Position numbers and translations under genes: made by a program. Shown here piece after piece: positions 17,014-25,947 of a stretch of 33,029 bases of DNA. The stretch's first letter is position 1. Every line of letters begins with the position of its first letter. Where the stretch lies: assembly GCA_002718035.1 (NCBI GenBank), contig PBCX01000019.1:1-33029 (forward strand). The letters run 5' to 3'. The notes under the pieces are model-generated. The model saw nothing but the letters and a program-made list of their open reading frames with translations, ran no database searches and was not told the DNA's origin. Origin of the DNA: Flavobacteriales bacterium. Its GTDB lineage: Bacteria; Bacteroidota; Bacteroidia; Flavobacteriales; TMED113.

Positions 17014-18023
17014 TTTTTTCTAAATTTTGAAAAAGGACCTAATATTATTGATTTGTTCATAGGGTTATAATCAGTAAACTTTCCGACAATAGACTTATTT
17101 AAATTGGCATTTTTTATTGTTACATTGCTTTGAACAATTGTATTCTTAAGTGAACTATTTTCAATAACACTATTATCTTCAATAGAAACATATGGTCCAA
17201 TTTTAGAGTTTTTAATTTTTATATTTTTACCCAGGTAGACCGGCTCAATAATATAATTTTTTTTATTACTAAGGCTACTATTATCTTTTTTTTGTCTTTT
17301 AAGTAAGTATTTATTTGTAGCTAATAAATTTTGAGGTGTTCCACAATCTAACCAATTGTCAACATTAACTGTTTTGAATTTGTCACCTAATTTCATTAGA
17401 TTTCTTAACGCTGTGGTTAATTGATATTCATTTTTTTCTATGATTTTTTTTGAAATTATATTACTTATTTCATCTTTTAAATTTTCTGCATTTTTAAAAT
17501 AATATACTCCAATTATTGCTAGGTTTGATATAGGTTTATTTGGCTTTTCAATAAAACTTTTTATAATTCCTATTTTATTCAGTTTCACAACACCATATGA
17601 TGATGGATCTTTTACTTCCTTGACAAAAATCGCACCATCGACATCATCAAATTGTTTAATATAAAAGGGTTTCTTTAAAAAAAACAATGTATCAGAAAAC
17701 ACTATTAATAATTTACCTTTTAATAATTTTTTAGCACAATAAATAGCATGAGCGGTACCTTCAGGTTTTTTTTGGTAAAAAAAATATACCTTAATAGTTG
17801 AGTTAAAATCCTTTGATATAGTTTTTTTTAAGCTTGTTTCTAATTCAATATTCTTGTCGTTTAAAATAAAGCCTATTTTTTTTAATTCAGTGTAAGTTGT
17901 TAATTCATGGATTATTCTATAAATTATTGTCTTACCCGATAATTTAATTAGAGGTTTAGGTGTAGTCGGTGTAATTGGTCTTAATCTTGACCCCGTGCCC
18001 GCCATTGGTATTATTACATTCAT
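17010..18023 (-). CDS. Sugar-phosphate nucleotidyltransferase with left-handed beta-helix tail
   Basis: This enzyme joins NTP and a sugar 1-phosphate to form an NDP-sugar. The 337 residues start with the signature IIPMAGTGSRLRPITPTTPKPLI (given as a motif over residues 4-26), with the GxGxRLxPxTxxxPKP nucleotide loop. FVKEVKDPSSYGVV and FIEKPNKP are typical of RmlA/GalU/mannose-1-phosphate enzymes. Residues about 255-325 form hexapeptide repeats (ENSVIENSSLKNTIV), as in GlmU-like enzymes. The sugar is not readable; glucose-1-P or mannose-1-P are the usual choices. Its neighbours dut and a flippase suggest supply to surface polysaccharide. Confidence 0.88.
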   Translation of the reverse strand: MNVIIPMAGTGSRLRPITPTTPKPLIKLSGKTIIYRIIHELTTYTELKKIGFILNDKNIELETSLKKTISKDFNSTIKVYFFYQKKPEGTAHAIYCAKKLLKGKLLIVFSDTLFFLKKPFYIKQFDDVDGAIFVKEVKDPSSYGVVKLNKIGIIKSFIEKPNKPISNLAIIGVYYFKNAENLKDEISNIISKKIIEKNEYQLTTALRNLMKLGDKFKTVNVDNWLDCGTPQNLLATNKYLLKRQKKDNSSLSNKKNYIIEPVYLGKNIKIKNSKIGPYVSIEDNSVIENSSLKNTIVQSNVTIKNANLNKSIVGKFTDYNPMNKSIILGPFSKFRKK

Positions 18024-18026
18024 AAT

Positions 18027-18464
18027 TTATCCGGTGCTTCCAAATCCCCCATCTCCCCTAATTGTATCATCTAAAGTGTCAACCTGATCCCAGGATATTT
18101 TTTCATATCTCGATAATACTAATTGAGCAATTCTATCTCCATTACAAATTTTAAAATTTTTACTTGAGTAATTTACTAATATAACACCAACCTCTCCTCT
18201 ATAATCACTGTCAATGGTTCCCGGACTATTTAAAACGGTGATTCCTTTTTTCAATGCTAATCCACTCCTGGGTCTCACTTGTGCCTCAAAACCCATTGGT
18301 ATTGAAATGTGAATTCCCGTTGATATTAACTTGATGTGACCAGGTTCTAATATTAATGGATTACTTAAATGAGCATATAAGTCCACGGCCGAAGAACCTT
18401 TTGTTTGATAGCTTGGTAGATTATTACCTGACTTATTTATAATTTTACATACCACATCTTTCAT
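18027..18464 (-). CDS. dut: dUTP diphosphatase
   Basis: Dut hydrolyses dUTP to dUMP and PPi, keeping uracil out of DNA and feeding thymidylate synthesis. All five motifs of the trimeric family are visible in 145 residues: AVDLYAH (I), RPRSGLALKKG (II), GTIDSDYRGEVGV (III), RIAQLVLSRYE (IV) and RGDGGFGSTG (V). The length is typical. It starts 17 bp after the flippase and ends 3 bp before the nucleotidyltransferase. Confidence 0.97.
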   Translation of the reverse strand: MKDVVCKIINKSGNNLPSYQTKGSSAVDLYAHLSNPLILEPGHIKLISTGIHISIPMGFEAQVRPRSGLALKKGITVLNSPGTIDSDYRGEVGVILVNYSSKNFKICNGDRIAQLVLSRYEKISWDQVDTLDDTIRGDGGFGSTG

Positions 18465-18480
18465 ATTAATTTTAATTATT

Positions 18481-19926
18481 TTATTTTGTTTTAAAAATTA
18501 ATTTTTCTAAAAATAACACAAAAGATACATATATAGTGATAATTACTATATTATAAATCCAATGGTTCATGTTTAAAAAATTACCAATTAAATAAATTAC
18601 TAACGTAAAAATAAAATAAAAACTTATTTTAATTTTTTCATATGGAATGAAATAGTACTTATTAGACAAAATAAATGAAACTAAAGCCATAGAAAAATAA
18701 CAAAAAAAAGTTGCCCACGCAGATCCAAAATAACCAATTCTGGGTATCAATAAAAAGTTTAATACGATAGTAATTAAAGCACCCATTATTGAAATGTATG
18801 CACCAAATTTAGTTTGATCTGTTAACTTGTACCATAGAGCTAAAATATAATATATTCCTAAAAATAAATGAGACATTAATATTATGGGTATTATGTTTAC
18901 CCCTTCCCTATACCCATATTGCTTACCTAATAATAAAATAATATAATCCTTATTAATTGAGACGACCAAAAATATAAACAGTGATATGAATACAAAATAT
19001 GTCATTATCTTTGAGTAGTTATTTTTGAAATCTTTTTTACTTGAATTATTAAAATAATACGGCTCAACTGTGTACCTATAAGCTTGAATAAATAGTATCA
19101 TAAAAATAGATAATTTATAACATGCGCCATAAATCCCAACCTCTTTGTTATCTAATAAAAGCCCAAGAATAATTTTATCAGCCACTTCATTAGTTGCATA
19201 CGCCAATCCCGCTATTATTAACGGTGAAGAATAACTTAACATTTTACTTACTAGAGAAGTGGAAAAATTTTTCCATAACAATAAATTATAAATTGAAGGA
19301 AATAATAATAGAAAAGTTACTCCACTAGCTAGAAGATTTGAAATAAAAATATAACCTATTCCAACTTCCTTATTATATAAAACATTAACCCATTCATATC
19401 TTAATGGTTCATGTTCAAGCAAATAAGGACAAATAACTAAAAAGAAAATATTAAAAGAAATATTTAATATAATATTAATAGTCTTTATTAAAGCGAATTT
19501 TTTTGCTTTCTCTTCTTGTCTTAATTTAGCAAAAGGCAATACACAAAGTGTATCTAAAAAAACAATTAAAAAAATCCATGTTAAATATGGAAAATACTGA
19601 CTTGTATGTTCAATTGAAAAAATAAATAACTGACCAAAAACTAAAATCAAAAATGAAGAGAAAATTAATAGCCAACCGACAGTTGAGTAAACTTCTTTTT
19701 TATTTTCTTCTTTGTTTATAAACCTAAAAAAAGTTGCCTCCATACCTAAGCTAGAAATTATAAATATAAAAACAATCGAAGAGTACATAACAGTAACTAA
19801 ACCATATTGATCAGCGGGAAATATATTTGTATAAAGGGGGACAAGAAAAAAATTTAGTACCCTTGCAAGAACTGAGCTTATTCCATAAAAAAAGGTTTGT
19901 GAAAAAAATGAATAAAAAGACTTCAT
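18481..19926 (-). CDS. Polysaccharide flippase (Wzx-like, MOP superfamily)
   Basis: This 481-residue integral membrane protein has about 12-14 hydrophobic helices. It begins FFSQTFFYGISSVLARVLNFFLVPLYT, a pattern (residues 6-32) typical of Polysacc_synt/O-antigen flippases of the MOP superfamily, and contains EKADYG-like ADQYGLVTVMYS. It likely moves lipid-linked oligosaccharide across the inner membrane. No glycosyltransferases or polymerase adjoin it, so this is not a full O-antigen locus; MurJ-type lipid II transport is a less likely alternative. One base separates it from the enoyl-CoA hydratase. Confidence 0.88.
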   Translation of the reverse strand: MKSFYSFFSQTFFYGISSVLARVLNFFLVPLYTNIFPADQYGLVTVMYSSIVFIFIISSLGMEATFFRFINKEENKKEVYSTVGWLLIFSSFLILVFGQLFIFSIEHTSQYFPYLTWIFLIVFLDTLCVLPFAKLRQEEKAKKFALIKTINIILNISFNIFFLVICPYLLEHEPLRYEWVNVLYNKEVGIGYIFISNLLASGVTFLLLFPSIYNLLLWKNFSTSLVSKMLSYSSPLIIAGLAYATNEVADKIILGLLLDNKEVGIYGACYKLSIFMILFIQAYRYTVEPYYFNNSSKKDFKNNYSKIMTYFVFISLFIFLVVSINKDYIILLLGKQYGYREGVNIIPIILMSHLFLGIYYILALWYKLTDQTKFGAYISIMGALITIVLNFLLIPRIGYFGSAWATFFCYFSMALVSFILSNKYYFIPYEKIKISFYFIFTLVIYLIGNFLNMNHWIYNIVIITIYVSFVLFLEKLIFKTK

Positions 19927-19927
19927 G

Positions 19928-20689
19928 TTAAAAATTTGGTTTTCTCTTCTCTAGAAAGGCTGAAACACCCTCCTTAAATTCATTGGTTGCAAACAAAGAA
20001 CCAAAAGCTTTTTGCTCGAATTGCAATCCCATATTATCAAAATTTTTATTTATACACATTATTGCTTTTTCTAAAGCCTTTGGAGAGTTCTTGACACAAG
20101 CATTTGCTAAGTTAATCGCCCCATGCATTAATTGATCAGGATTAAAAATTGAACTAACAAGTCCAATTTTTTCAGCATCTTGTGCATTAACTATTTTAGA
20201 TGTTAATATCATTTCACTTGCTTTAGATTCCCCAATAATTCGAACTAAGCGCTGGGTTCCACCGTATCCAGGGATTAGTCCTAAAGAACATTCAGGTAAG
20301 CCCATTTTAGCATTAATTGAAGCAATACGAATATGACAGGCCAAGGCTAACTCCAATCCCCCACCTAAAGCATAACCATTAATTGCCGCAATTACTGGTT
20401 TATTAAAATTTGCAATTTTATCAAATAAATAATCATGGCCATTTTTACTTAATAACTCACCCTCTTCTTTGTTAAAATTGGCAAACTCTTTTATATCTGC
20501 TCCAGCAACAAAAGATTTGTTACCTTCTCCACTGATAATTACTACCCTTATTTTTTCATTTGATCGAATTAAATCTAATTTATTTGAAAGCTCTTCTATC
20601 AATTTTTGATTGAGTGCATTTAAATATTTTGGCCTACTAATTGTCAATATGGCTATATTAGATTCAATATTTATGTTTATAAATTTCAT
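19928..20689 (-). CDS. Enoyl-CoA hydratase/isomerase (crotonase family)
   Basis: The 253-residue crotonase has both catalytic glutamates: Glu113 in ALGGGLELA and Glu133 in LPECSLGLIPGYGGTQR. The oxyanion-hole segment SFVAGADIKEFA (59-70) and Gly110 are also present. It should therefore hydrate 2-enoyl-CoA in beta-oxidation or a related acid degradation route. There is no thiolase or dehydrogenase nearby. It lies 6 bp after the histidine kinase gene in the same direction. Confidence 0.93.
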   Translation of the reverse strand: MKFININIESNIAILTISRPKYLNALNQKLIEELSNKLDLIRSNEKIRVVIISGEGNKSFVAGADIKEFANFNKEEGELLSKNGHDYLFDKIANFNKPVIAAINGYALGGGLELALACHIRIASINAKMGLPECSLGLIPGYGGTQRLVRIIGESKASEMILTSKIVNAQDAEKIGLVSSIFNPDQLMHGAINLANACVKNSPKALEKAIMCINKNFDNMGLQFEQKAFGSLFATNEFKEGVSAFLEKRKPNF

Positions 20690-20695
20690 ATTTTT

Positions 20696-22132
20696 TTAGT
20701 TTAAATTGAATTTGGGAATTTGAATAAAAAACGTAGTTCCTTTACCTAACTCTGTCACGAATCGAATATTGCCATTAAAGTCATTTACAATATTTTTTAC
20801 CATTGCTAAACCAAGACCCATTCCTGAGTTTTTAGTTGTAAAGTTTGGTTCGAAAATTTTCTCTCTGTTTTCTTCAATTATACCTGACCCATTATCTGAA
20901 ACAGAAATACACCAAAAGTCTTTATCATCAACTATATTGATTTTTACAATAATTTTATCTTGATTTGAAATAGATTGAATTGCATTTTGTATTAAATTAT
21001 TTAAAATTCTTGTTAAATGGGTCTTGTCTATTTTAACAAAACAATTTTTAGGCTTGTTAATTAAAACAACACCATCTTTTTTATATAATTCTACTATTTT
21101 ATCAACCTCTTCCTCTAATTGAAACTTTTCCAAAAACTCATTTGTCAAAGAAGCAAAGTTTGAAAAAGAAGAAGCAACAGCAGACATGGTGTCTATTTGT
21201 TGAAGCATTGTTGAAGTGAACTCATTAAGCTTTTTTAAGGCTAGATCATCATTTGTTGCGATGGTTTTAGCAAAATGTTGTACACTCAACCTCATTGGTG
21301 TTAATGGATTTTTAATTTCATGAGCTATTTGACGTGCCATTTTTTTCCATGCAGATTGCCTTTCACTTTTTGCTAATTTATCCGCCTTATCTTTTAACTC
21401 TTCTATTAATTTATTGTACTGCCTAATTAACATTCCTAGTTCATCATTTACAGCCCAAAATATAGGCTCATTTTTTTTTGAAATTTCTACATTTTTTAAT
21501 TTTTGAGTTACTATTTTAAGTGGTTTGGTAATTTGATTTAATAAAAAAACAGCAACTAAGCCAGCTATTAAAAATAAAAAAGAGTAAATCTTTAATAAGA
21601 CAAGTACTTCAGTTCTAATCTCTTTATTAACATCATTTAAAGTAGTTGAGTCATAAGGAATGTTAAGTATCCCGTAAGGCTGGTTGTCTAAATACAGTAA
21701 TCTATATATTTGTAATAACTCCTTTTTATCATCTATCTCTCTTATTATTTTTTCTCCTGAATTTATTTTTCTAGCAATATTTGTAATTACTTTTTTTGAT
21801 AAGTTACTGGTGTCTGTATTTGATGTAAAAGAAGTTGAAATAAATGATCCATTAAGATCATATATATTTAAATTTAAATTGTGAATATCTGATAACTTAT
21901 TTAACAACGGGGAATTTAAAAATTGATCTTTTATTGAACGTTTTTTGGGGTTAAACATGTACTCAATTGACTTAACGACAGCCCTATCTTTTCTTTTCAA
22001 CCTTTCTTTATGATATTCTTTGTTTTTAGTTTGATATCTGAATATTGTTGTTATACCGACAGCTAAAAATGAAAAAAAAATCAACACTAACATAGACATA
22101 AAAATTCTATGGCTTAATTTTAATTTTCTCAT
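20696..22132 (-). CDS. NtrY-like sensor histidine kinase
   Basis: A membrane kinase of 478 residues. TM1 (about 11-31), a periplasmic sensor region (about 32-176) and TM2 (about 177-198) are followed by HAMP (199-250). The dimerisation domain has phospho-acceptor His271 in IAHEIKNPLTPMRLS. The ATPase domain has N-box Asn383, G1 DNGSG (413-417), F-box FEPNFTT (427-433) and G2 GMGLGL (437-442). The H-box wording is that of NtrY-type kinases. No response regulator gene is in the window, so the partner is encoded elsewhere. The sensor region shows no recognisable ligand pocket. It sits 45 bp downstream of atpG. Confidence 0.92.
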   Translation of the reverse strand: MRKLKLSHRIFMSMLVLIFFSFLAVGITTIFRYQTKNKEYHKERLKRKDRAVVKSIEYMFNPKKRSIKDQFLNSPLLNKLSDIHNLNLNIYDLNGSFISTSFTSNTDTSNLSKKVITNIARKINSGEKIIREIDDKKELLQIYRLLYLDNQPYGILNIPYDSTTLNDVNKEIRTEVLVLLKIYSFLFLIAGLVAVFLLNQITKPLKIVTQKLKNVEISKKNEPIFWAVNDELGMLIRQYNKLIEELKDKADKLAKSERQSAWKKMARQIAHEIKNPLTPMRLSVQHFAKTIATNDDLALKKLNEFTSTMLQQIDTMSAVASSFSNFASLTNEFLEKFQLEEEVDKIVELYKKDGVVLINKPKNCFVKIDKTHLTRILNNLIQNAIQSISNQDKIIVKINIVDDKDFWCISVSDNGSGIIEENREKIFEPNFTTKNSGMGLGLAMVKNIVNDFNGNIRFVTELGKGTTFFIQIPKFNLN

Positions 22133-22177
22133 CCTTAAAAATAAGTTATTTATAATATAAACGGAAAGAGTAATTAA

Positions 22178-23032
22178 TTATTTTTTTAAAGCCTCGGCAC
22201 CGGCGACAATTTCTAGTATTTCATTTGTTATAGCAGCTTGTCGTTGTCTGTTATAACTTAATTTTAATGATTCTTGTAGATCTTTCGCGTTATCAGTTGC
22301 TTTATGCATAGCAGTCATCCTTGATCCATTTTCCGAAGCTATTGACTCTAAAAGGGACTTATATGTTTTAATTTTAACACTTCTAGGAAGAAGTTCTTCT
22401 AAAATTTCAAAACTAGATGGCTCAAATTCATAAGAGTTTTTTTGTGCTGACAAATTTTCCCGTTGTATTGGTAATAATTGCTCATGAAACGGAATCTGAA
22501 CTGCTGCGTTCTTGAATTTATTGTAAATTAAAATAACAGAGTCATATTCCCCTGTAAGAAATTTATTCATTAAAGAATTTGATAAATTTACTGTCTCTTC
22601 AAAGTTGGGACTATCAATTATAGCTTCATGAACTTCCTTAACATTAAAACCCTTTCTTTTTAAAATTGGCTCTGCTTTTTTTCCTAAGCATATAATATCA
22701 CTTTTGATATTTTTAAACTTAATAGAATTTATTTCTTCTAAATATTTTACAAGAGATGTGTTAAAACTTCCACAGAGACCTTTGTTTGAGGATATGAATA
22801 CAAATAATATTTTTTCTTTAACCCTTTCGTTAGTAAGCCCACCTGAATTTTCATCATTTGAGCTTAAATCCGAAATCAATAGATTCATTTTTTCAGCATA
22901 TGGTCTCATTTTCTCGATGCTATCTTGTGATTTTTTTAATCTAGCCGCTGAAACCATTTTCATAGCACTAGTAATTTGCATCGATTTTGAAATAGATGAA
23001 ATTCTGGTTCTAATCTCCTTAAGATTTCCCAT
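22178..23032 (-). CDS. atpG: ATP synthase F1 gamma subunit
   Basis: Gamma is the central rotor shaft linking the c-ring to the alpha3beta3 head. The 284-residue protein has the conserved N-terminal helix ITSAMKMVSAARLKK (about 21-35), the Rossmann-like middle (FVFISSNKGLCGSFN) and the C-terminal helix RQAAITNEILEIVAGAEAL. The C-terminal signature is intact and the length is normal. It follows atpA directly with no spacer. Confidence 0.97.
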   Translation of the reverse strand: MGNLKEIRTRISSISKSMQITSAMKMVSAARLKKSQDSIEKMRPYAEKMNLLISDLSSNDENSGGLTNERVKEKILFVFISSNKGLCGSFNTSLVKYLEEINSIKFKNIKSDIICLGKKAEPILKRKGFNVKEVHEAIIDSPNFEETVNLSNSLMNKFLTGEYDSVILIYNKFKNAAVQIPFHEQLLPIQRENLSAQKNSYEFEPSSFEILEELLPRSVKIKTYKSLLESIASENGSRMTAMHKATDNAKDLQESLKLSYNRQRQAAITNEILEIVAGAEALKK

Positions 23033-24610
23033 TTAAATGTGATTTTTTTTAATTTTTTCGCATGTTTTTTCTAGAGTGTTAACGACATCTTCAGTAAGCA
23101 AACCGTTGCGTATTGCTTCTAATACATCTACACTTTCGCTTCTTAAACTAGACAAAAAATCCTCTTCAAAAGATTTTATTTTATCAATTGGTATGTCATT
23201 TAACAACCCCTTAGTTCCACAATAAATGATAGCAATTTGATTTTCAACAAGCATGGGTTCATTTAAACCTTGTTTTAAAATTTCCACATTTCTTCTACCT
23301 TTTTCAATAATAGAAGTTGTAGCCGCATCCAAGTCTGATCCAAACTTAGCAAATGCTTCAAGTTCTCTATATTGCGCTTGATCTAATTTTAATGTTCCTG
23401 CAACTTTTTTCATAGACTTGATTTGCGCGCTTCCACCAACTCTTGAGACAGAAATTCCAACATTTATAGCCGGCCTAACCCCAGAATTAAATAAATCAGA
23501 CTCCAAAAATATTTGACCATCAGTAATTGAAATTACGTTAGTTGGAATATAAGCAGAAACATCTCCTGCTTGTGTTTCAATAATAGGTAACGCAGTTAAC
23601 GAACCACCTCCCTTAACCATTCCAGAAATAGATTCTGGTAAGTCATTCATTTTTCCAGCAATTTCATCGGAGTTAATGATTTTTGCCGCTCTTTCAAGAA
23701 GCCTTGAGTGTAAATAAAAAACATCTCCAGGGTAAGCCTCTCTTCCTGGTGGTCTCCTTAATAATAACGAAACCTCACGATATGAAACCGCTTGTTTAGA
23801 CAAATCATCATAAATTACCAGAGCATGGGATCCCGTGTCCCTAAAAAATTCTCCTATTGAAGCGCCAGCAAATGGAGCATAAAATTGTTTAGGCGCTGGG
23901 TCTGAAGCGTTTTCCGCAACTATAACAGTGTAATCCATAGCACCATTTTGCTCGAGTGTTTTTTGAATATTTGCAACAGTGGATCCTTTTTGCCCAATAG
24001 CAACATAAATACAGAAAACAGGCTTGCCATCTTCATAAAATTTTTTTTGATTTATTATAGTATCGATTGCAACGGATGTTTTTCCAGTTTGCCTGTCTCC
24101 AATAATTAATTCTCTTTGGCCTCTACCAATAGGAATCATTGAATCTATTGCCTTAATTCCTGTTTGAAGCGGTTCACTTACGGGCTCTCTAAATAATACC
24201 CCAGGTGCTTTTCTCTCAAGTGGCATTTCATGTGTTTTTCCTTCAATTTCACCTTTTCCATCAATTGGTTTTCCTAAACAATCTACCACTCGTCCTAACA
24301 TTCCCTTCCCAACTTTAATAGATGCTATTTTTCTTGTTCTTTTAACAACATCTCCTTGTTTGATAGATTGTGAAGAGCTCATTAAAACGGCACCCACATG
24401 GTCGGACTCTAAGTTTAAGACTATGGCCTGTGTACCGTCCTTAAATTCTATAAGCTCTCCTGATTGAACATCACTTAAGCCATAAATTCTTGCAATTCCA
24501 TCACCAACCTCTAAAACTACTCCAATTTCCTCAAACTGTGAGGCGTTTTCTAAACCTGCTAATTCTTTTTTTAATATTTCGGTTACTTCTGCTGGTCTAA
24601 TTTCTGACAT
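23033..24610 (-). CDS. atpA: ATP synthase F1 alpha subunit
   Basis: Alpha is the non-catalytic nucleotide-binding subunit of the F1 head. In 525 residues the P-loop GDRQTGKT lies at 171-178, [15 protein letters not shown] carries the Walker B strand, and the family signature is [13 protein letters not shown] with the arginine finger in SRVG. The N-terminal barrel starts with [12 protein letters not shown]. It starts 12 bp after atpH and ends next to atpG. Confidence 0.98.
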   Translation of the reverse strand: MSEIRPAEVTEILKKELAGLENASQFEEIGVVLEVGDGIARIYGLSDVQSGELIEFKDGTQAIVLNLESDHVGAVLMSSSQSIKQGDVVKRTRKIASIKVGKGMLGRVVDCLGKPIDGKGEIEGKTHEMPLERKAPGVLFREPVSEPLQTGIKAIDSMIPIGRGQRELIIGDRQTGKTSVAIDTIINQKKFYEDGKPVFCIYVAIGQKGSTVANIQKTLEQNGAMDYTVIVAENASDPAPKQFYAPFAGASIGEFFRDTGSHALVIYDDLSKQAVSYREVSLLLRRPPGREAYPGDVFYLHSRLLERAAKIINSDEIAGKMNDLPESISGMVKGGGSLTALPIIETQAGDVSAYIPTNVISITDGQIFLESDLFNSGVRPAINVGISVSRVGGSAQIKSMKKVAGTLKLDQAQYRELEAFAKFGSDLDAATTSIIEKGRRNVEILKQGLNEPMLVENQIAIIYCGTKGLLNDIPIDKIKSFEEDFLSSLRSESVDVLEAIRNGLLTEDVVNTLEKTCEKIKKNHI

Positions 24611-24621
24611 AACTATTTATT

Positions 24622-25149
24622 TTAAATTTTAAAACTACTTTTTATTTTATTTATTCTATTTCTAACTGTAGAGTCATATTGTTTATCCTCAATTTGTAAT
24701 AAAACACCACCCATCAAACTTTTATTTACTTTTTCATCAAGTAATATTTTTTTTTCATTTCCAACCTTAGAAATAATTGCATCTCGCAATTCATCACTTA
24801 TATTACTTGCAGTTGTCAACTCTACTTTTATGATATTTTTTTCTACATGAAATAAAGAATTAAACTCTTCAAAAATTTGAATTAGTATATTTGTTCTTTT
24901 GTTTTTTATTACAAAAAACATTATTGATTTAATAAAGTTCGTACAATTGGAACCAAACATTTTTTCAAAAACATCCCTCTTTTTATTATTAGACAAAACC
25001 GGGTTATTTAAAAAATTTAAAACTGACTTTTCTTTTTTAAATATTTCTAAAAAAGAATTTACTTCTTTATAAGTTGTCTCTAAATTATTTTTCTCTTTTG
25101 CTAAATCAAAAAAAGACTTTGCATATCTTTTGGCTACAACTACACTCAT
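24622..25149 (-). CDS. atpH: ATP synthase F1 delta subunit
   Basis: Delta links the peripheral stalk (b subunits) to the F1 head. The 175-residue protein begins with the family pattern AKRYAKSFFDLAKEKN and ends with the diagnostic GGVLLQIEDKQYDSTVRNRI. It overlaps atpF by 4 bp. Confidence 0.95.
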   Translation of the reverse strand: MSVVVAKRYAKSFFDLAKEKNNLETTYKEVNSFLEIFKKEKSVLNFLNNPVLSNNKKRDVFEKMFGSNCTNFIKSIMFFVIKNKRTNILIQIFEEFNSLFHVEKNIIKVELTTASNISDELRDAIISKVGNEKKILLDEKVNKSLMGGVLLQIEDKQYDSTVRNRINKIKSSFKI

Positions 25150-25640
25150 TTAATATCTAAATTTTCTAAGCTTTTATTTATAATATCTTGTTGAATTGAA
25201 CTTTCTTCTAATTTTTTTTCTAAAATTTTTTCTGCAATTTCTACTGATAGAACGGCAACGCTCTTCTTTATAGATTCAACCGCACTTTGTTTCTCTCTTT
25301 GAATAGCTTCTTGCACGCTTGATAACCTTTTTTCCATCTCTAAATCAATACGTTTTTTTTGTTCAGATTTATAATCTTCAACAAACTTTTTTGACTCTAA
25401 GATTAAGGCCTCTCTTTGTGCTCTTGCTTCTTTCTCTAAATGCTCCTGATTTTGCTTAATTGAATTGATTTCCTCTCTGGCTTTTTCTGCTGAATTTAAA
25501 GCATCTTGGATACCCTTTTCTCTCTCGTTCAAAGCGGATAAAATTGGACCCCAAGCAAATCTTCTCATAATTATTAATAACATAAAAAAGCAAATTGTCA
25601 TCCAAAAAAGTAGACCGATATCTGGTTTGACTAATTCCAT
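25146..25640 (-). CDS. atpF: ATP synthase F0 b subunit
   Basis: This is the peripheral stator stalk. The 164 residues comprise one N-terminal membrane helix (about 9-26, LLFWMTICFFMLLIIMRRF), the FAWGPILSALNEREKGIQDAL junction and a long charged helix (about 35-160) for dimerisation and delta binding. There is only one b-type gene here, so the stalk is probably a homodimer. It starts 17 bp after atpE. Confidence 0.95.
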   Translation of the reverse strand: MELVKPDIGLLFWMTICFFMLLIIMRRFAWGPILSALNEREKGIQDALNSAEKAREEINSIKQNQEHLEKEARAQREALILESKKFVEDYKSEQKKRIDLEMEKRLSSVQEAIQREKQSAVESIKKSVAVLSVEIAEKILEKKLEESSIQQDIINKSLENLDIK

Positions 25641-25657
25641 ATTACAATATTAATTTT

Positions 25658-25909
25658 TTACTTTGTGAAAATTACTAATAGCCCGATAACCATTGCGAAA
25701 AATGCAGCACCCTCAATTAATGCGGCCATTAAAATCATGTTAGATCTTAAATCATTAGTTGCCTCAGGTTGTCTTGCCATAGCTTGCATTGCGCCATTTC
25801 CGATGTGCCCAATTCCTATACCAGCACCCAAAGCAGCTATACCTGCTGCGATTGCAGCTATACCATATCCCGATATATCAGCTGCAAGTAAAATTGTTAA
25901 AATTTCCAT
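25658..25909 (-). CDS. atpE: ATP synthase F0 c subunit (proton type)
   Basis: An 83-residue hairpin of two membrane helices (about 13-42 and 56-81) with the polar loop ARQPEA (45-50). The ion-carrying carboxylate is Glu66 in ALIEGAAFF. Compared with the sodium-type c subunit of Ilyobacter, the helix-1 glutamine is replaced by Ile34 and the residue after the carboxylate is Gly instead of Ser. The ring should therefore carry protons. It lies between atpB (38-bp gap) and atpF. Confidence 0.96.
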   Translation of the reverse strand: MEILTILLAADISGYGIAAIAAGIAALGAGIGIGHIGNGAMQAMARQPEATNDLRSNMILMAALIEGAAFFAMVIGLLVIFTK

Positions 25910-25947
25910 TTTTATAAAATTTAAAGTTAGTATTCATATTAAATAAT

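Noticed and set aside
18481-19926. MurJ lipid II flippase
   Set aside because: The N-terminal pattern fits polysaccharide flippases better; the neighbouring nucleotidyltransferase supports this, though MOP families are hard to separate by eye.
25665-25946. A 93-codon plus-strand open frame across atpE
   Set aside because: It is the antisense shadow of the strongly conserved c subunit.
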